This document shows positions 55,005-64,000 of a stretch of DNA of 64,000 nt, one piece after another. The notes beneath the pieces are model-generated. The model did not search any database and was not told the origin of the DNA. It saw nothing but the letters and a program-made list of their open reading frames with translations. Source of the stretch: Macrosoma leucophasiata (Eukaryota > Arthropoda > Insecta > Lepidoptera > Hedylidae); the NCBI GenBank assembly GCA_036365455.1, contig JAWQUS010000003.1:5786001-5850000 (forward strand), given 5' to 3'. Both the position numbers and the translations under genes were made by a program. The number at the start of each line of letters is the position of its first letter. Within the stretch, counting starts at the first letter, position 1.

Positions 55005-56100
55005 AAACCTCTCTTACAGGAACAATTTCTTGTAAAAATTTATTGTTACTCGATTCGACTCGACAATATTTCACGTGCCTGATCTTGAGTTGAAGTGCAT
55101 TTCAGAATAATATTGCGCTCCAACTCCTGAGGATGACAGAAAGAGGATGATAGAAGAGAACTTTCCTCTTTTCTATGCTAATCACAACGAATTCAACGCT
55201 CACGATACAAATAAATTCGGAGGCGAACTCAAACAGTACGGCGGATATTGCTCTGTCTCTCTGGCTCTCGATCAAAATATTATTCATTTCTTTATGAGTC
55301 AAAGAAGAAAAAAGAGAATGTTAAGACCAATAAGATTAACGACATTTAACAAAATACAAATATATTATTGGTAAATTATTACGTCCAAGCTCTTTCAAAA
55401 GAAAGTTATTTTTTGTTAATCGTTTAACATCTACTATACAATTATCACATAGTAGATGATAAACGAATTATTGCAAACCTTTCTACTAAGTGAAATTCTC
55501 CTTATCCCAGCTATTTTTTTTTGTAATGTGTGTGGGAAACAAGCGTACAGCTCACACTGATGTTAAGTGATGACTGCAGCCTATAGACAACTACACATAA
55601 TCCAGAGGCCAATACGCAGATGCAGTTTGAGTCCTAAGTTTTTATGTCTTTATGATAGTTATACTACGGGGCCAAGGGCCAACGCAGTATCGCCGTTTCA
55701 AGCGAATCGAATCGTATTAAATGCCATTCTACTTAAAACGGTCTTCAGAACATTTACTACGCCGACTCCACCGCCATACATTTTCAATGAACATAAAACG
55801 ACTCGAGAAAACTTTAAATTCAGTTGTAAAGCAACACTTTTACGGGAACAATTGCTTGTGAAACTTCGCCCCGGATTTATTACTTGGCGTTAGAACAACA
55901 TTTCCCGCACACCTGATCTTGAGTTGGGAGTCAAGTGCATTCGAGAATAATATCGCCAGCCAACTCTTGAGAATAGCAATGAAGGGAACTTTCCTGTTTT
56001 CTATGCAAATCACAACGGAATCAGCGCTCTCGAAACAAACAAAACTGGAGGCGAAGTCAAAATATCCGGATATTGCGCTCTGCTGTTTTCGGTGGTTCCT
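55005..56100. repeat. direct duplication of about 270 bp (55005-55280 and 55825-56100)
   Basis: Shared words in order: GGAACAATT-CTTGT, CCTGATCTTGAGTTG, AAGTGCATT, GAATAATAT-GC, CCAACTC-TGAG, GGAACTTTCCT-TTTTCTATGC, AATCACAACG and GATATTGC. Minus-strand peptides of both copies also align (FEFASEFICIVSVEFVVISI and FDFASSFVCFESADSVVICI). I do not know whether this reflects coding or a repeat family. Confidence 0.65.
55509..55680 (-). repeat. family A repeat, diverged
   Basis: GGGAAACAAGCGTACAGCTC, GTGATGACTGCAGCCTATAG and CCAGAGGCCAATACGCAGATG match family A in order. Confidence 0.75.
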
Positions 56101-56490
56101 AATCTCTGTTAATACCCATTTTCTGATTAAAAATTTGTTGAGAGACAACGGAATACGAACAGTGATCGAAATGTCTATTGATTTTCAATCGAAGAAAAAC
56201 AAAAGATGAGGAGGAATTCAATTCGACGTGTAAACATACTCATGCTCCGATTTACATGATTCTTTTTTTTAATCGATAGTACTTTTTTCAAGTTCCACTG
56301 CGACATAACTTGTTAGTTACATCAGAATACTTACAATTTACTTTTCCCTTTTCAGTTTCCTTCCTCAGACGTTATTTTTTTGTGCAAAAGTAATCATTTT
56401 ATCAGAATTTGTTTTACTTATTTTCATTGAATAAATAAAAATTCGATCATCAACTATAACGATTGTGCCAGCTGGATATTGTGATAGAAA
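56101..56490. other. no recognised feature
   Basis: AT-rich; nothing identified. Confidence 0.45.
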
Positions 56491-56496
56491 AAAGAA

Positions 56497-56720
56497 AGAA
56501 AGAAATTATTTTTTATTTCGAATAGATCTTTACAGATACTTTCAAAACGTCAAGAAATCATAAATTACCTAGAGTGAATAACCATTACATACCTATAGTA
56601 AAAGCAAAAACAAATATTAATAGTAAATTAAAATTAGAAATTAACGTACTTAGTTAAAACATAATAATCCCAAAATTTTAAATCCCAAGGAACAACTTAT
56701 TCGTCAAGATAAAAGTTATG
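56497..56720 (-). repeat. LINE D 3' tail
   Basis: TTATTTCGAATAGATCTTTA, ACTTTCAAAACGTCAAG, GAGTGAATAACCATTACATA and TTAGTTAAAACATAATAATC match 20870-21060 closely. No coding part remains. Confidence 0.75.
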
Positions 56721-56814
56721 ATCTATTACAATTTCCAATTATTCGCTTCTAATAGTTTGCTGAGTAAGAGTTTGAAATGATACCTGGTACATGAAAAAAA
56801 TTTAAACTTAACCT

Positions 56815-56900
56815 CAAGCCTGTAATCCCCGAAGGGGTAGGTAGAGGTAAATGCATGCATTCAAGAATACTTGCAAACACCCTCGATTCGCCGGTTACAA
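56815..56900 (-). repeat. family B 3' fragment
   Basis: CCTGTAATCCCCGAAGGGGT, GCAAACACCCTCGATTCGCC and GGTTAC are the 3' blocks of family B. Confidence 0.8.
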
Positions 56901-57530
56901 AAAAAATCATGAAGCCGGGAAAGACTAATAAATATTATGTAATATGTTAGCTTCGAACATAAACCAATACATACTTTTTGGTCTAGAATGTTCTACAGAT
57001 TTTTAAGTTATATTTACTTTAAAAAAAAATTTAAACAATTAAATCTCGACCGTGGTTTGTCGCAAAATACAGATTTAACGGAACATATTCCAAATTACTT
57101 GAGCAAATGTTAACATAAGCCTCAATTCTGACCTCAAGGTCCTAACCAAATATGGAATGAGAGAAATTTGTAAAAACACTATTTATTTCCACTTGGAAAC
57201 TCGCAGTCAGGTCCAGTTTTCTGAATTTTTATTATTATTATCTTCATGTTCTAGGCTCAACGTTAACTATTTGTTTAATTAATATTAATAAAATCGACCC
57301 TCATTTACCTTGTTCCAAAATATTTTATATATCACAGTATGTGATATTGAACAAATGGTGGTATTTAAGTAGGTTAATACGGTATGTACCATGATAAGTA
57401 CGGTATTTATGTAGGAATTACTCACGTAATAATGATAACTCAAGTGATTTTTGTAGGACGGACACTAAGGACGGACTTATACAACTCAAGTGATTTTTTT
57501 AGGCGGCTCGTCTCTAGACGTCCCGAGTCT
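56901..57530. other. no recognised gene
   Basis: ACTCAAGTGATTTTTGTAGG occurs in near-duplicate at 57439 and 57484. Otherwise nothing. Confidence 0.45.
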
Positions 57531-57540
57531 ACTTCGTGAA

Positions 57541-57665
57541 TACTGGTGTGTATAGACATTTACACAAACCAGAGGTCGAGATGTGTTGCCACCCCTTGTC
57601 TTCCGAGTGTGATAGCTAGTTATCACTGTGCCATAGATTACCATCTCATTAGAACACGATTTTTG
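57541..57665 (-). repeat. family A fragment, diverged
   Basis: TGTATAGACATTTACACAAA, CCAGAGGTCGAGATG and the TATCACTGTGCCATAGATTACC block follow the family order with many changes. Confidence 0.55.
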
Positions 57666-57825
57666 GCTATGGGGCAAATTGTTTTTAGTTCATATAAGAT
57701 ACAAACCTATGCCTACTGCTTCGTGAAAATGAACAATAGGTTTTTATAAGTTATTCAATATAATAATACAGTGTCTTAAATATAAAATAAATGCTTAGAC
57801 ATTTCCATAATACTTAATACGACTG

Positions 57826-58137
57826 GTGGTAGAGCTCCAGTGAAGGAGCTCGCCGGCGTAGGCACCACCACATTACCTAATATACTTGCCGCTAAATGGT
57901 AGTGTTCAGCACTATCGTGTGCCGGTCGGGTCAATGTACTTCCCTGTAATTTCCGGCACAGAGGCATAACACCTAAGGCCTCAGAAGTGTAATCACATAT
58001 GCATTTAGACCTCTGGTCTTTGTGTCAGTGTCTATAGGCTGCAGCCATCAATTAACATCAATCATTAAGCGGCAAGTATATGAGGTAATGCGGTGGCGCC
58101 TACGTCCGCGAGCTCTGTCACTGGAGCTCTACCACCA
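57826..58137. repeat. family A copy (+) fused to a reversed 5' fragment (-)
   Basis: 57826-58063 is a plus copy (GGTGGTAGAGCTCCAGTGAA to ATTAACATCAATC). It turns directly into ATTAAGCGGCAAGTATATGA...GAGCTCTACCACCA (58064-58137), the reversed family 5' end. The result is an inverted pair about 310 bp long. Confidence 0.85.
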
Positions 58138-58495
58138 AAAACATTTATTTATTCCAACTCGCATCCATCGAGTCCAGTGCCAATTACTTTGTTGTCTTTT
58201 CATTACTGGCCTCATGTGCTTGAAATTAACTACTCGCTTAATATTAACAAAACGTTGTGTTCCTTTTCCCGTGACAATATGTTGTAATTACTGTATGGCG
58301 CCATTTAAAACAACGAAGATAATTAATATTAAATACAAATTTGCGTGCAACAAATACTAATACAACTTCACGCTTGTATATTCCCAAAGGACCGTTATGG
58401 TACTAGATAGGTATAGGAAAAGGTAGTATGTAGTAGGTAGATAGCAATTGGAAAATTTCTCGCTTGACCAAACAGACAACTTATGCAGTGATAAC
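58138..58495. other. no recognised feature
   Basis: CTTCACGCTTGTATATTCCC near 58365 is a family B trace. Nothing else was seen. Confidence 0.45.
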
Positions 58496-58497
58496 TA

Positions 58498-58646
58498 ACC
58501 CCCTTATTCTTAAACGTATTTTAGCTAGAGTGTTGCTAATCTCTCCGTTTTCTTTTTTCTATCCTGCACATTTGACAATGCAATTGACAAAGACAAAGCA
58601 TTCTATAGCTAAAACGTGTCTAATGTATGTTCATGAATAAGGGGGT
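58498..58646. mobile_element. MITE family P, copy 3
   Basis: ACCCCCTTATTCTTAAACG and TTCATGAATAAGGGGGT bracket the family core CCTGCACATTTGACAATGC. Same orientation as copy 1. Confidence 0.9.
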
Positions 58647-59019
58647 AAATATATATAGGTAATACAGTTAAAACTATATCTACCTATTTGATTGATTTTT
58701 GATAATATATGTGGAGAGTTGCGCGATTATTACTTATTTGTATTTTTCAAGTATTTTCTTCTATATGTACAGGGCTGTGTATTTAATTTCATTATTAAAA
58801 TTAATAAAAATTTGCTGCAGAAAGCGTCGAGACGTCACGACCCCATTTAATATAAATACAATAATACATAAACATAGATGATTAGAACGGTTATGACGAT
58901 GAAAAACTAGCCTAACATAACCGTTCTTTGTTTATGTTGGGTAAGTAGTTAATCTGGGCCATCTCGGTAGTAAATGAACCGAATTTGTTGTTTATCTTAA
59001 ACTAGTCATCAAAGTCAGT
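58647..59019. other. no recognised feature
   Basis: 58885-58925 contains two copies of GAACGGTTATG/CATAACCGTTC as a short inverted repeat. Confidence 0.45.
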
Positions 59020-59130
59020 TCTATCTCTGTACCAAATTTCATTAAAATCGGTTCGGTCGTTTGGACGTGAAAAGGTAACAGACAGACAGACAGACAGACA
59101 GAGTTACTTTCGCATTTATAATATTAAAAT
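59020..59130 (-). repeat. element like 41191-41426, truncated at its CTAGT end
   Basis: TATCTCTGTACCAAATTTCA, AAATCGGTTCGGTCGTTTGG, CAGACAGACAGACAGACAGA and GTTACTTTCGCATTTATAAT are reversed blocks of that family. Confidence 0.8.
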
Positions 59131-59635
59131 AATAGGGAAGTAGGGATTACTTTTGCAATATGTATGGGTTAAAAGTAGCTCCAAATGGTTCGTGTGCACA
59201 CACGATCCTGCCCGCCAGTTCTTGTCTTATCTTTGCTTGCACTTAGCTTGACACGCTGCCGCGTGCCTAGATAATAACAAGGCGCAGTGGAATTAACAGG
59301 CACAAAACGAAGATGATTAAAATTTAATTACCGGTCTAACGTAACGACCGTCTTCAAAATTATTTATAAGATTAATTAAAGAGAGTAAGAAAAGTCGATT
59401 AAATTGTTTTAACACTGAAATACCATGAAAAATGTGTACTATGAAAATGTTTGATTATTAATAGAGTAGAAATATCAATGAAAATTTCAGCTTGATCTAT
59501 TTGTAATCTGTTTGTAGGAGAACCTGCAGTCTAAGCAAGACAGCTTTTTTGTATTGAAATATTGTATAATTTAATTGTGTGAGCTGCGCTTAACTAAAAT
59601 GAACGTAACAACACAACACTAAACACCGAAGTACG
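59131..59635. other. no recognised feature
   Basis: Nothing identified. Confidence 0.45.
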
Positions 59636-59639
59636 AGGA

Positions 59640-59775
59640 AATTTCCCGTAAATGGCAAATCTCAATAGATAAACAATTTTACACTATTATCTCTGATAGC
59701 CAACGACCCAGGAATCGAACCCAGGACTCTACCATTGTAATAGGGGCTTACTACCTCTAAACTAATGAGACGGTA
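59640..59775 (-). mobile_element. tRNA-headed SINE (family B type)
   Basis: On the minus strand the head has GTTTAGAGGTAGTAAGCCCC (A-box region) and GGGTTCGATTCCTGGGTCG (B box). The body then runs TTGCCATTTACGGGAAATTT and CCTCGTACTTCGGTG. It is the best evidence that family B has a tRNA-derived head. Confidence 0.8.
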
Positions 59776-60500
59776 AACAATACCGTAAATCAACAACACT
59801 GAGGACAGAACTCATTGATACTGAACATTGAAACAACACCGAAATAAGTAAACGTTTTGTTAGCATTTCACGATCCGCGAAATAAAATTATTTGTACAGA
59901 TTCACTCCACGTATTTTAAACTAAAACAATTTTGAAATCAATTTTGCGTTTCAGTCGGTTTTCAGCTGCCGTGGTTGGAGAAACGTTGGTTAGATTTGAA
60001 AATTGCTTTAATTTATTTACACACGAGACTAATCTGAAAAAAATATTCATTTAAATCCGGTTGCGAGTTTAAAATGTACTTACTTCATATTCCAGTTTAG
60101 TTGTTAACTTAAATTGAAGTACAAATTGACTTGGAGAAGTAAAGAGTAATGTACAAGATGTCACAAAGTTTTTCACTCTCGTTCTACAAACTCGTAGGTA
60201 CAGACAAAGCGGAACTTGAACATTTTACTTGTACATCAGTGAAATTGCTTAATAAGTATTGGATTGATAGCAATGTGTGCGAAATTAGAAAAGTTTTTAG
60301 GTTAGTTCTTTTTTGTCAGAACTGTAATTTGTGGATTCAACTTAGTAAGAGAACTCGTGTAATGATCTGTAATTGCGTAGGCGTCGCCACGTTTCAAAGA
60401 CTAGCTGCGGCTAAATAGTAAAAATATTCAGCCATAGCGTGCAGAGAAACAAACTGACTGATAAACCCTAAAGTTATAGACAGACCTCAGGCGTGGATAA
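59776..60500. other. unassigned; partial MITE Q and one unrecognised ORF
   Basis: 59890-59965 (TCAGTCGGTTTTCAGCTGCC) is a partial relative of MITE Q. 60149-60418 (+) is an 89-codon ORF with a true ATG but no motif; I give it low credence. Confidence 0.35.
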
Positions 60501-60502
60501 AT

Positions 60503-61003
60503 AAGCGTTCATACGCACTATGCGGTTACCCGCAATGCGGCTAGCCGTCCGGCTGACCGCAAGCACAATTATGTACGTAATATTCATTTCTATACGCACT
60601 GCGATGCCGCTACCCACAGATCGCTGCGGTCGCTTGGAGGGTTACGGCCCGAGTGACGGCCACCCGGACGGTTGCTATACGCACTGTGCGGGTCAGTCTG
60701 CGGCTGCTCGCCATTGAGTAAGTCAATGCACGTGGTACAAAAATATTTGCAAATAAGGATGCACCCAGTACTTCTTTATTTGTTTTTTCTTCCTTACGTA
60801 ACGTGTGTATATGTAGTAAATAGGCAACTTCGTCCATGTCTATCTTTGAAATAGATCGATATGACCGCAAATCACAACGGTTCTGCGTTGCGATTGCGAA
60901 TGCAGCTGCCCGTGGCCCGGCTGGCCGCATTTGCAACCGCATCCTGCGGTCAGCCGCACAGCTAGCCGCATTGCAGCTACCTGCACAGTGCATATGAAGC
61001 GTA
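60503..61003. mobile_element. GC-rich MITE (family R) with about 60-bp inverted ends
   Basis: The left end (AAGCGTTCATACGCACTATG, then CAATGCGGCTAGCCGTCCGG) matches the reverse complement of the right end (ACGCTTCATATGCACTGTGC, CAATGCGGCTAGCTGTGCGG). Sub-terminal words ATACGCACTG-GC recur at 60593 and 60676. The ends are unusually rich in GCGG/CCGC words for this AT-rich window. The long minus frame across it (60610-61029) is an effect of composition. Confidence 0.8.
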
Positions 61004-61330
61004 AGATCCGAATCTAGGTCGACTTTCACCTATCTGTTTACCGCGTGAAACATTGTTTTTATCTTTTATACATAAACAAATACGTTTAAAACTTCTTATA
61101 ACTTTGAATGACAACAACTTATGTTAAACTTACAATCAAGATAGTAGTAGCTCATTTGAAGTTGATTTAGATCTGAAACAAAAAATATTTTTTAATTTTA
61201 ACATAAAATATCATGAGAAACAGGAAATGGTTTTACAATGATTTGACATAATTTGTAATATTAGGATCCTAATCCTACATCCTTAAAACTGTATAAAATG
61301 TATAATAGTTTGTTTCTCGTAATAAAAGAA

Positions 61331-61653
61331 TGAAGCGCGCATGGCCCAGTGGCTGGTGTAGATCGTAAGCGATCTGCTCGGTTAAGCACTACGGGCGCGC
61401 TCGGGTAGTGTGACCGCTAGTGGCAAATTAAATGCGTGTTTTCGTGCTTCGGAGGACACGTTAAGCCGTCGGTCCCGGTTGCTATCGATCGATAGCAGTC
61501 GTTAAGCCTTGTCGGAGGCCTTATGGGCGGTTTGAAAACACCCGACAGTGGGTTGGCCACTAACCCACCCACCTCCACCAATCCTTCCCGCAAAAAGGGG
61601 AGAGACTCGTGCCCAGCAGTGGGACGTATAATGGGTTGCCATTATTATTATGT
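61331..61653 (+). mobile_element. 5S-rRNA-derived SINE, copy 3
   Basis: The plus strand reads GCATGGCCCAGTGGCTGGTG, GTTAAGCACTACGGGCGCGC, a shortened TGTGACCGCTAGTGGC (the GATGGG of the box C region is deleted), TTGTCGGAGGCCTTATGGGC and CCCAGCAGTGGGACGTATAA, ending ATTATTATTA. No clean target duplication was seen, and the loss in the 5S C-box should disable it. Confidence 0.88.
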
Positions 61654-62040
61654 CTCTCGTCAGCACGGGGTCCAATTTGAACCCCGGACCTTTGTCAGGC
61701 TTGCGCGGGGACATGGGGGGTCCAACACGTAGAGGCCCTTTCAAGAATTTTGATCTACCTTGTAATAGGTTATATTCGGCGGGACCTCTGGCTGCATCAA
61801 TAGTTAATACAGACACAGACAGGCCCTGCAGAATATAATGGGACTATTGTAATGATGAATGATTCGACAAACTTTGGGCTATGTGGGTGAACTGGGGGGA
61901 CTAGCTGGCTGGGAGTGAGATCCGGCACCTGCCTATATTCAACATCTCACATTATCGAATCCTACTTTAGCAGGTGGTGACTCGCCTCTCCTTGGTGGGC
62001 CCCCCAAACAGCCAACCAACAGCTTGAAATCTGTATATGT
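61654..62040 (+). other. unassigned GC-richer segment directly after the SINE
   Basis: It contains GGGGTCCAATTTGAACCCCG and GGTGACTCGCCTCTCCTTGG. It is open in two frames for about 60 codons (NLNPGPLSGLRGDMGG), which resembles a LINE 5' coding region, but I cannot confirm this. Confidence 0.3.
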
Positions 62041-62584
62041 ATGTACGAGTATCTTCACGCCGAGTCTCTTAGTATTTGAAATTTATCCTAATTTTTATTG
62101 CCTAATCAAAAAAATTAGGAGACTGAGATAAGAAAACTTTCAGATTAAAAAAACTTCAAAATCTCCTTAAAGTTGTATGATATGAAATTCTGATAAAAAC
62201 GGTCTCGGTATTTAATTGAGGTTTTACTCGCATTATTAGTTACCAATTAGAGTCGAAGTAGTTAGTATGATTTAGTTCCGAGGCTAAAAAACGAATCTGT
62301 CGAAGTCAGGAAGTGCTTAAAAGTGTTTAAAAGTGCTTAAAAGTGTGTCGCGCAAATATCCAATAAATATCAAACGATATATCACATAATGCAATAAGCA
62401 AGCAATTTTTTTTTATAAAAATAAATACGATCAAAACAACATATATTTTTAGGGTATTATTTTACGATTGCTCTTGTTGTTACGTTTGGGGAGTCACACA
62501 AAAGAAATGGAGGACGCCTGGAGCCAAAATGTAAGAATGTAAGAGCACTCGAAGCGGTATTGTCGTGAAAATTGGGGACTTAAA
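62041..62584. other. no recognised feature
   Basis: A short LINE C trace (ATCTTCACGCCGAGTCTCTT) at 62050. AAAAGTG(C/T)TTAAAAGTG is repeated in tandem near 62317-62345. Confidence 0.45.
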
Positions 62585-63725
62585 CTTTAGTCCTTTAAAA
62601 GGTTCGTATTTTTACTAAGAACCGATAAATATTTACACATATTATACGTGTACTTAAACGATTTAAGTACTGTTATATATGTATAGAAATGTTGCCTGTT
62701 ACACTGTATAGAAGCTATGATGTGGTTTTTAAAACATAGGTTTTCATCAATGTGTACTCCAAGATATTTTACAAACTTAGTTCTTGACAGTGAGTCACAT
62801 TTGCACAAAAATTTACTACATTAAGAATCCTCATGAACTTTTAGATTAAACAAAGATTTGGGAGCTGAGGAGACTGTTTTATGAAAACAAATAAATTCAG
62901 TTTTGTTTGTATTCAGGGTCAGTAGATTATTCTGAAGCCAATCATGTACAGTTCTCATGCCCAGATCAGCAGAAGAGAAAGCTTGAGACCACGTTGATCC
63001 ATAAAACAATAAAGCGGTATCATCTGCATAGCAAATGATGTCTGCATTTTTTATGGGCAGTTCATGGATGTCATTGATATACAGTGTGAAAAGCGTAGGA
63101 CCCAGAATACTACCCTGTGGAACACCAAAATCAATTGATCTTGTGTTGCTAAGTACTTCTCCTATCTCAATACACTGTCTGCGATCAGTTAAGTAACTTG
63201 TGAACCAATCTAATACAACTCCCCGGAATGCCATGTGTTCTAGCTTTCTCAATAGTATTCGCACGGATACGGTATCGAAGGCCTTTGCAAGGTCTAAAAA
63301 TACACCAACACAGCTCTGACCTCAATCTAGTATTGCTGACATCGTGGATGTTAAAAGTGAAACCGCTCCGACCGTGTTTTTTCCTTTACGAAACCCAAAT
63401 TGTCTAGGAGAAATTATATTGTTTGATTCCAAAAAGCGAGTGACGCGTTGATTTACCAATTTTTCAAGCAGTTTCGAGAAAGCGTTCAAGAGGGAAATGG
63501 GTCTATATTTGTCGAGAACGGTTTTGGAGCCACTTTTGAGCAGAAGTGTAACACAGGCTACTTTCCATGCTTCAGGAAAAATACCAGTTTTAAAACTTTG
63601 ATTAAATATGTGAGTAAGTGGTGCAACAATTTCTTCTTTGACATGTTTCAACAATGAATTAGTGATACCATCTATGCCTGGCAATTTATTGTAATGGAGA
63701 GCTAAGATTATCAATGGAATTATAA
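62585..63725 (-). pseudogene. Jockey/CR1-type LINE reverse transcriptase, near-intact frame
   Basis: A single minus-strand frame spans about 375 codons with only two in-frame stops (63322-63324 and 62821-62823) and no frameshift. RT blocks: NKLPGIDGITNSLLKHVKEE, DKYRPISLLNAFSKLLEKLV, QFGFRKGKNTVGAVSLL, block A CVGVFLDLAKAFDTV (just after the first stop), block B FGVPQGSILGPTLFTLYIND and the catalytic CYADDTALLFYG (63019-63030). LQNNLLTLNTNKTEF and VKYLGVHIDENLCFKNHI follow (usual after-RT thumb motifs). The endonuclease domain is missing, and the far right is occupied by another LINE's tail. The C-terminus ends at 62585. Few defects mean a relatively young copy. Confidence 0.92.
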
Positions 63726-63735
63726 CAAAACCTAA

Positions 63736-63990
63736 AACAATATTTTGATTACAAAAATATACCTGACTTTTATAATATAAATATTTGCAGGCACTTTCAA
63801 AAAGTCAGTAAAGCGAATAACCGTTACATAAAGTGAAAATAAAACAGACACATATAAAAAATTTAAACCAAAATAAACAATTTGTAAAATTATGATCCAA
63901 TTCGACAATTTCTGCAATTCGAAAATTTTTGCAAAGGCGATATTATAAGTCAAAATTGGAATTTGTCATGTTGCTTTTTAAGGAACTGAG
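63736..63990 (-). repeat. LINE D 3' tail, diverged copy
   Basis: GGCACTTTCAAAAAGTCAG, GCGAATAACCGTTACATAAA and CAATTTCTGCAATTCGAAAA parallel 20900-21070 and 56540-56700. It abuts the 5'-truncated LINE to its left. Confidence 0.6.
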
Positions 63991-64000
63991 TTGGTTTTAA

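Noticed and set aside
60610..61029. 139-codon minus-strand open frame
   Set aside because: It lies almost wholly within the GC-rich MITE R and follows its inverted GCGG/CCGC words; no domain and no conserved start.

Overview
This window is a piece of an animal nuclear genome, almost certainly from a moth or butterfly (Lepidoptera). It is AT-rich, has no operons or compact genes, and is filled with short interspersed repeats of lepidopteran type: elements ending in GGGCACAGCTAGT or GGGCAACAGCTAGT, tails reading GCCCAGCAGTGGGACG, CATCATCATCATC-tailed RTE remnants, and GTCTGTCTGTCTGTCT microsatellite-linked elements. No complete conserved protein-coding gene, rRNA or convincing functional tRNA was found. 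Most open frames in the window are chance or belong to transposons.

Host-gene signal is confined to the minus strand. There is a probable first coding exon at 12737-12842 (35 codons, strong start context, perfect GTAAGT donor), and two related internal-type exons at 33021-33392 and about 45713-45891. All three end in a phase-1 donor. The last two end in a similar short peptide (FFHFIW...VKSAL, LFHYVR...VKFAL), and the 45 kb exon sits beside several decayed tandem copies of its own 3' end. My reading is that the window lies inside a long minus-strand gene with alternative 5' exons whose common body is off the left edge. The gene was not identified. A promoter-like block just upstream of the 12.8 kb exon is duplicated 1.1 kb away.

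Mobile DNA, left to right: a 5S-rRNA-derived SINE (0.75 kb; again at 44.0 and 61.3 kb), LINE remnants (3.1, 3.7, 24.4, 25.3, 30.0, 38.2, 39.3, 42.1 and 62.6 kb, several with recognisable reverse-transcriptase motifs and many stops), a decayed Tc1-like transposon with both ends and a TA target duplication (33768-36334) that itself took a tRNA-bearing retroposon with an 11-bp target duplication, several MITE families, and about twenty copies of one roughly 290-bp family (called A here). Three tRNA-headed SINE-like families (B, H, T) are also scattered through.

Other structure: a 142-bp nest of perfect hairpins (4023-4164), a diverged 210-250-bp tandem array (5870-6690), local segmental duplications (6.8/7.55, 13.07/13.18, 22.3/22.9, 36.9/37.4 and 55.0/55.8 kb), a foldback element with 120-bp arms (19145-19589), a GC-rich MITE (60503-61003) and a cluster of CAGCTG E-boxes (16.94-17.4 kb). 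Long parts (8.8-10.1, 13.6-16.4, 26.9-28.9, 31.2-32.0, 39.9-40.7, 51.8-53.2 kb) hold nothing I can name.
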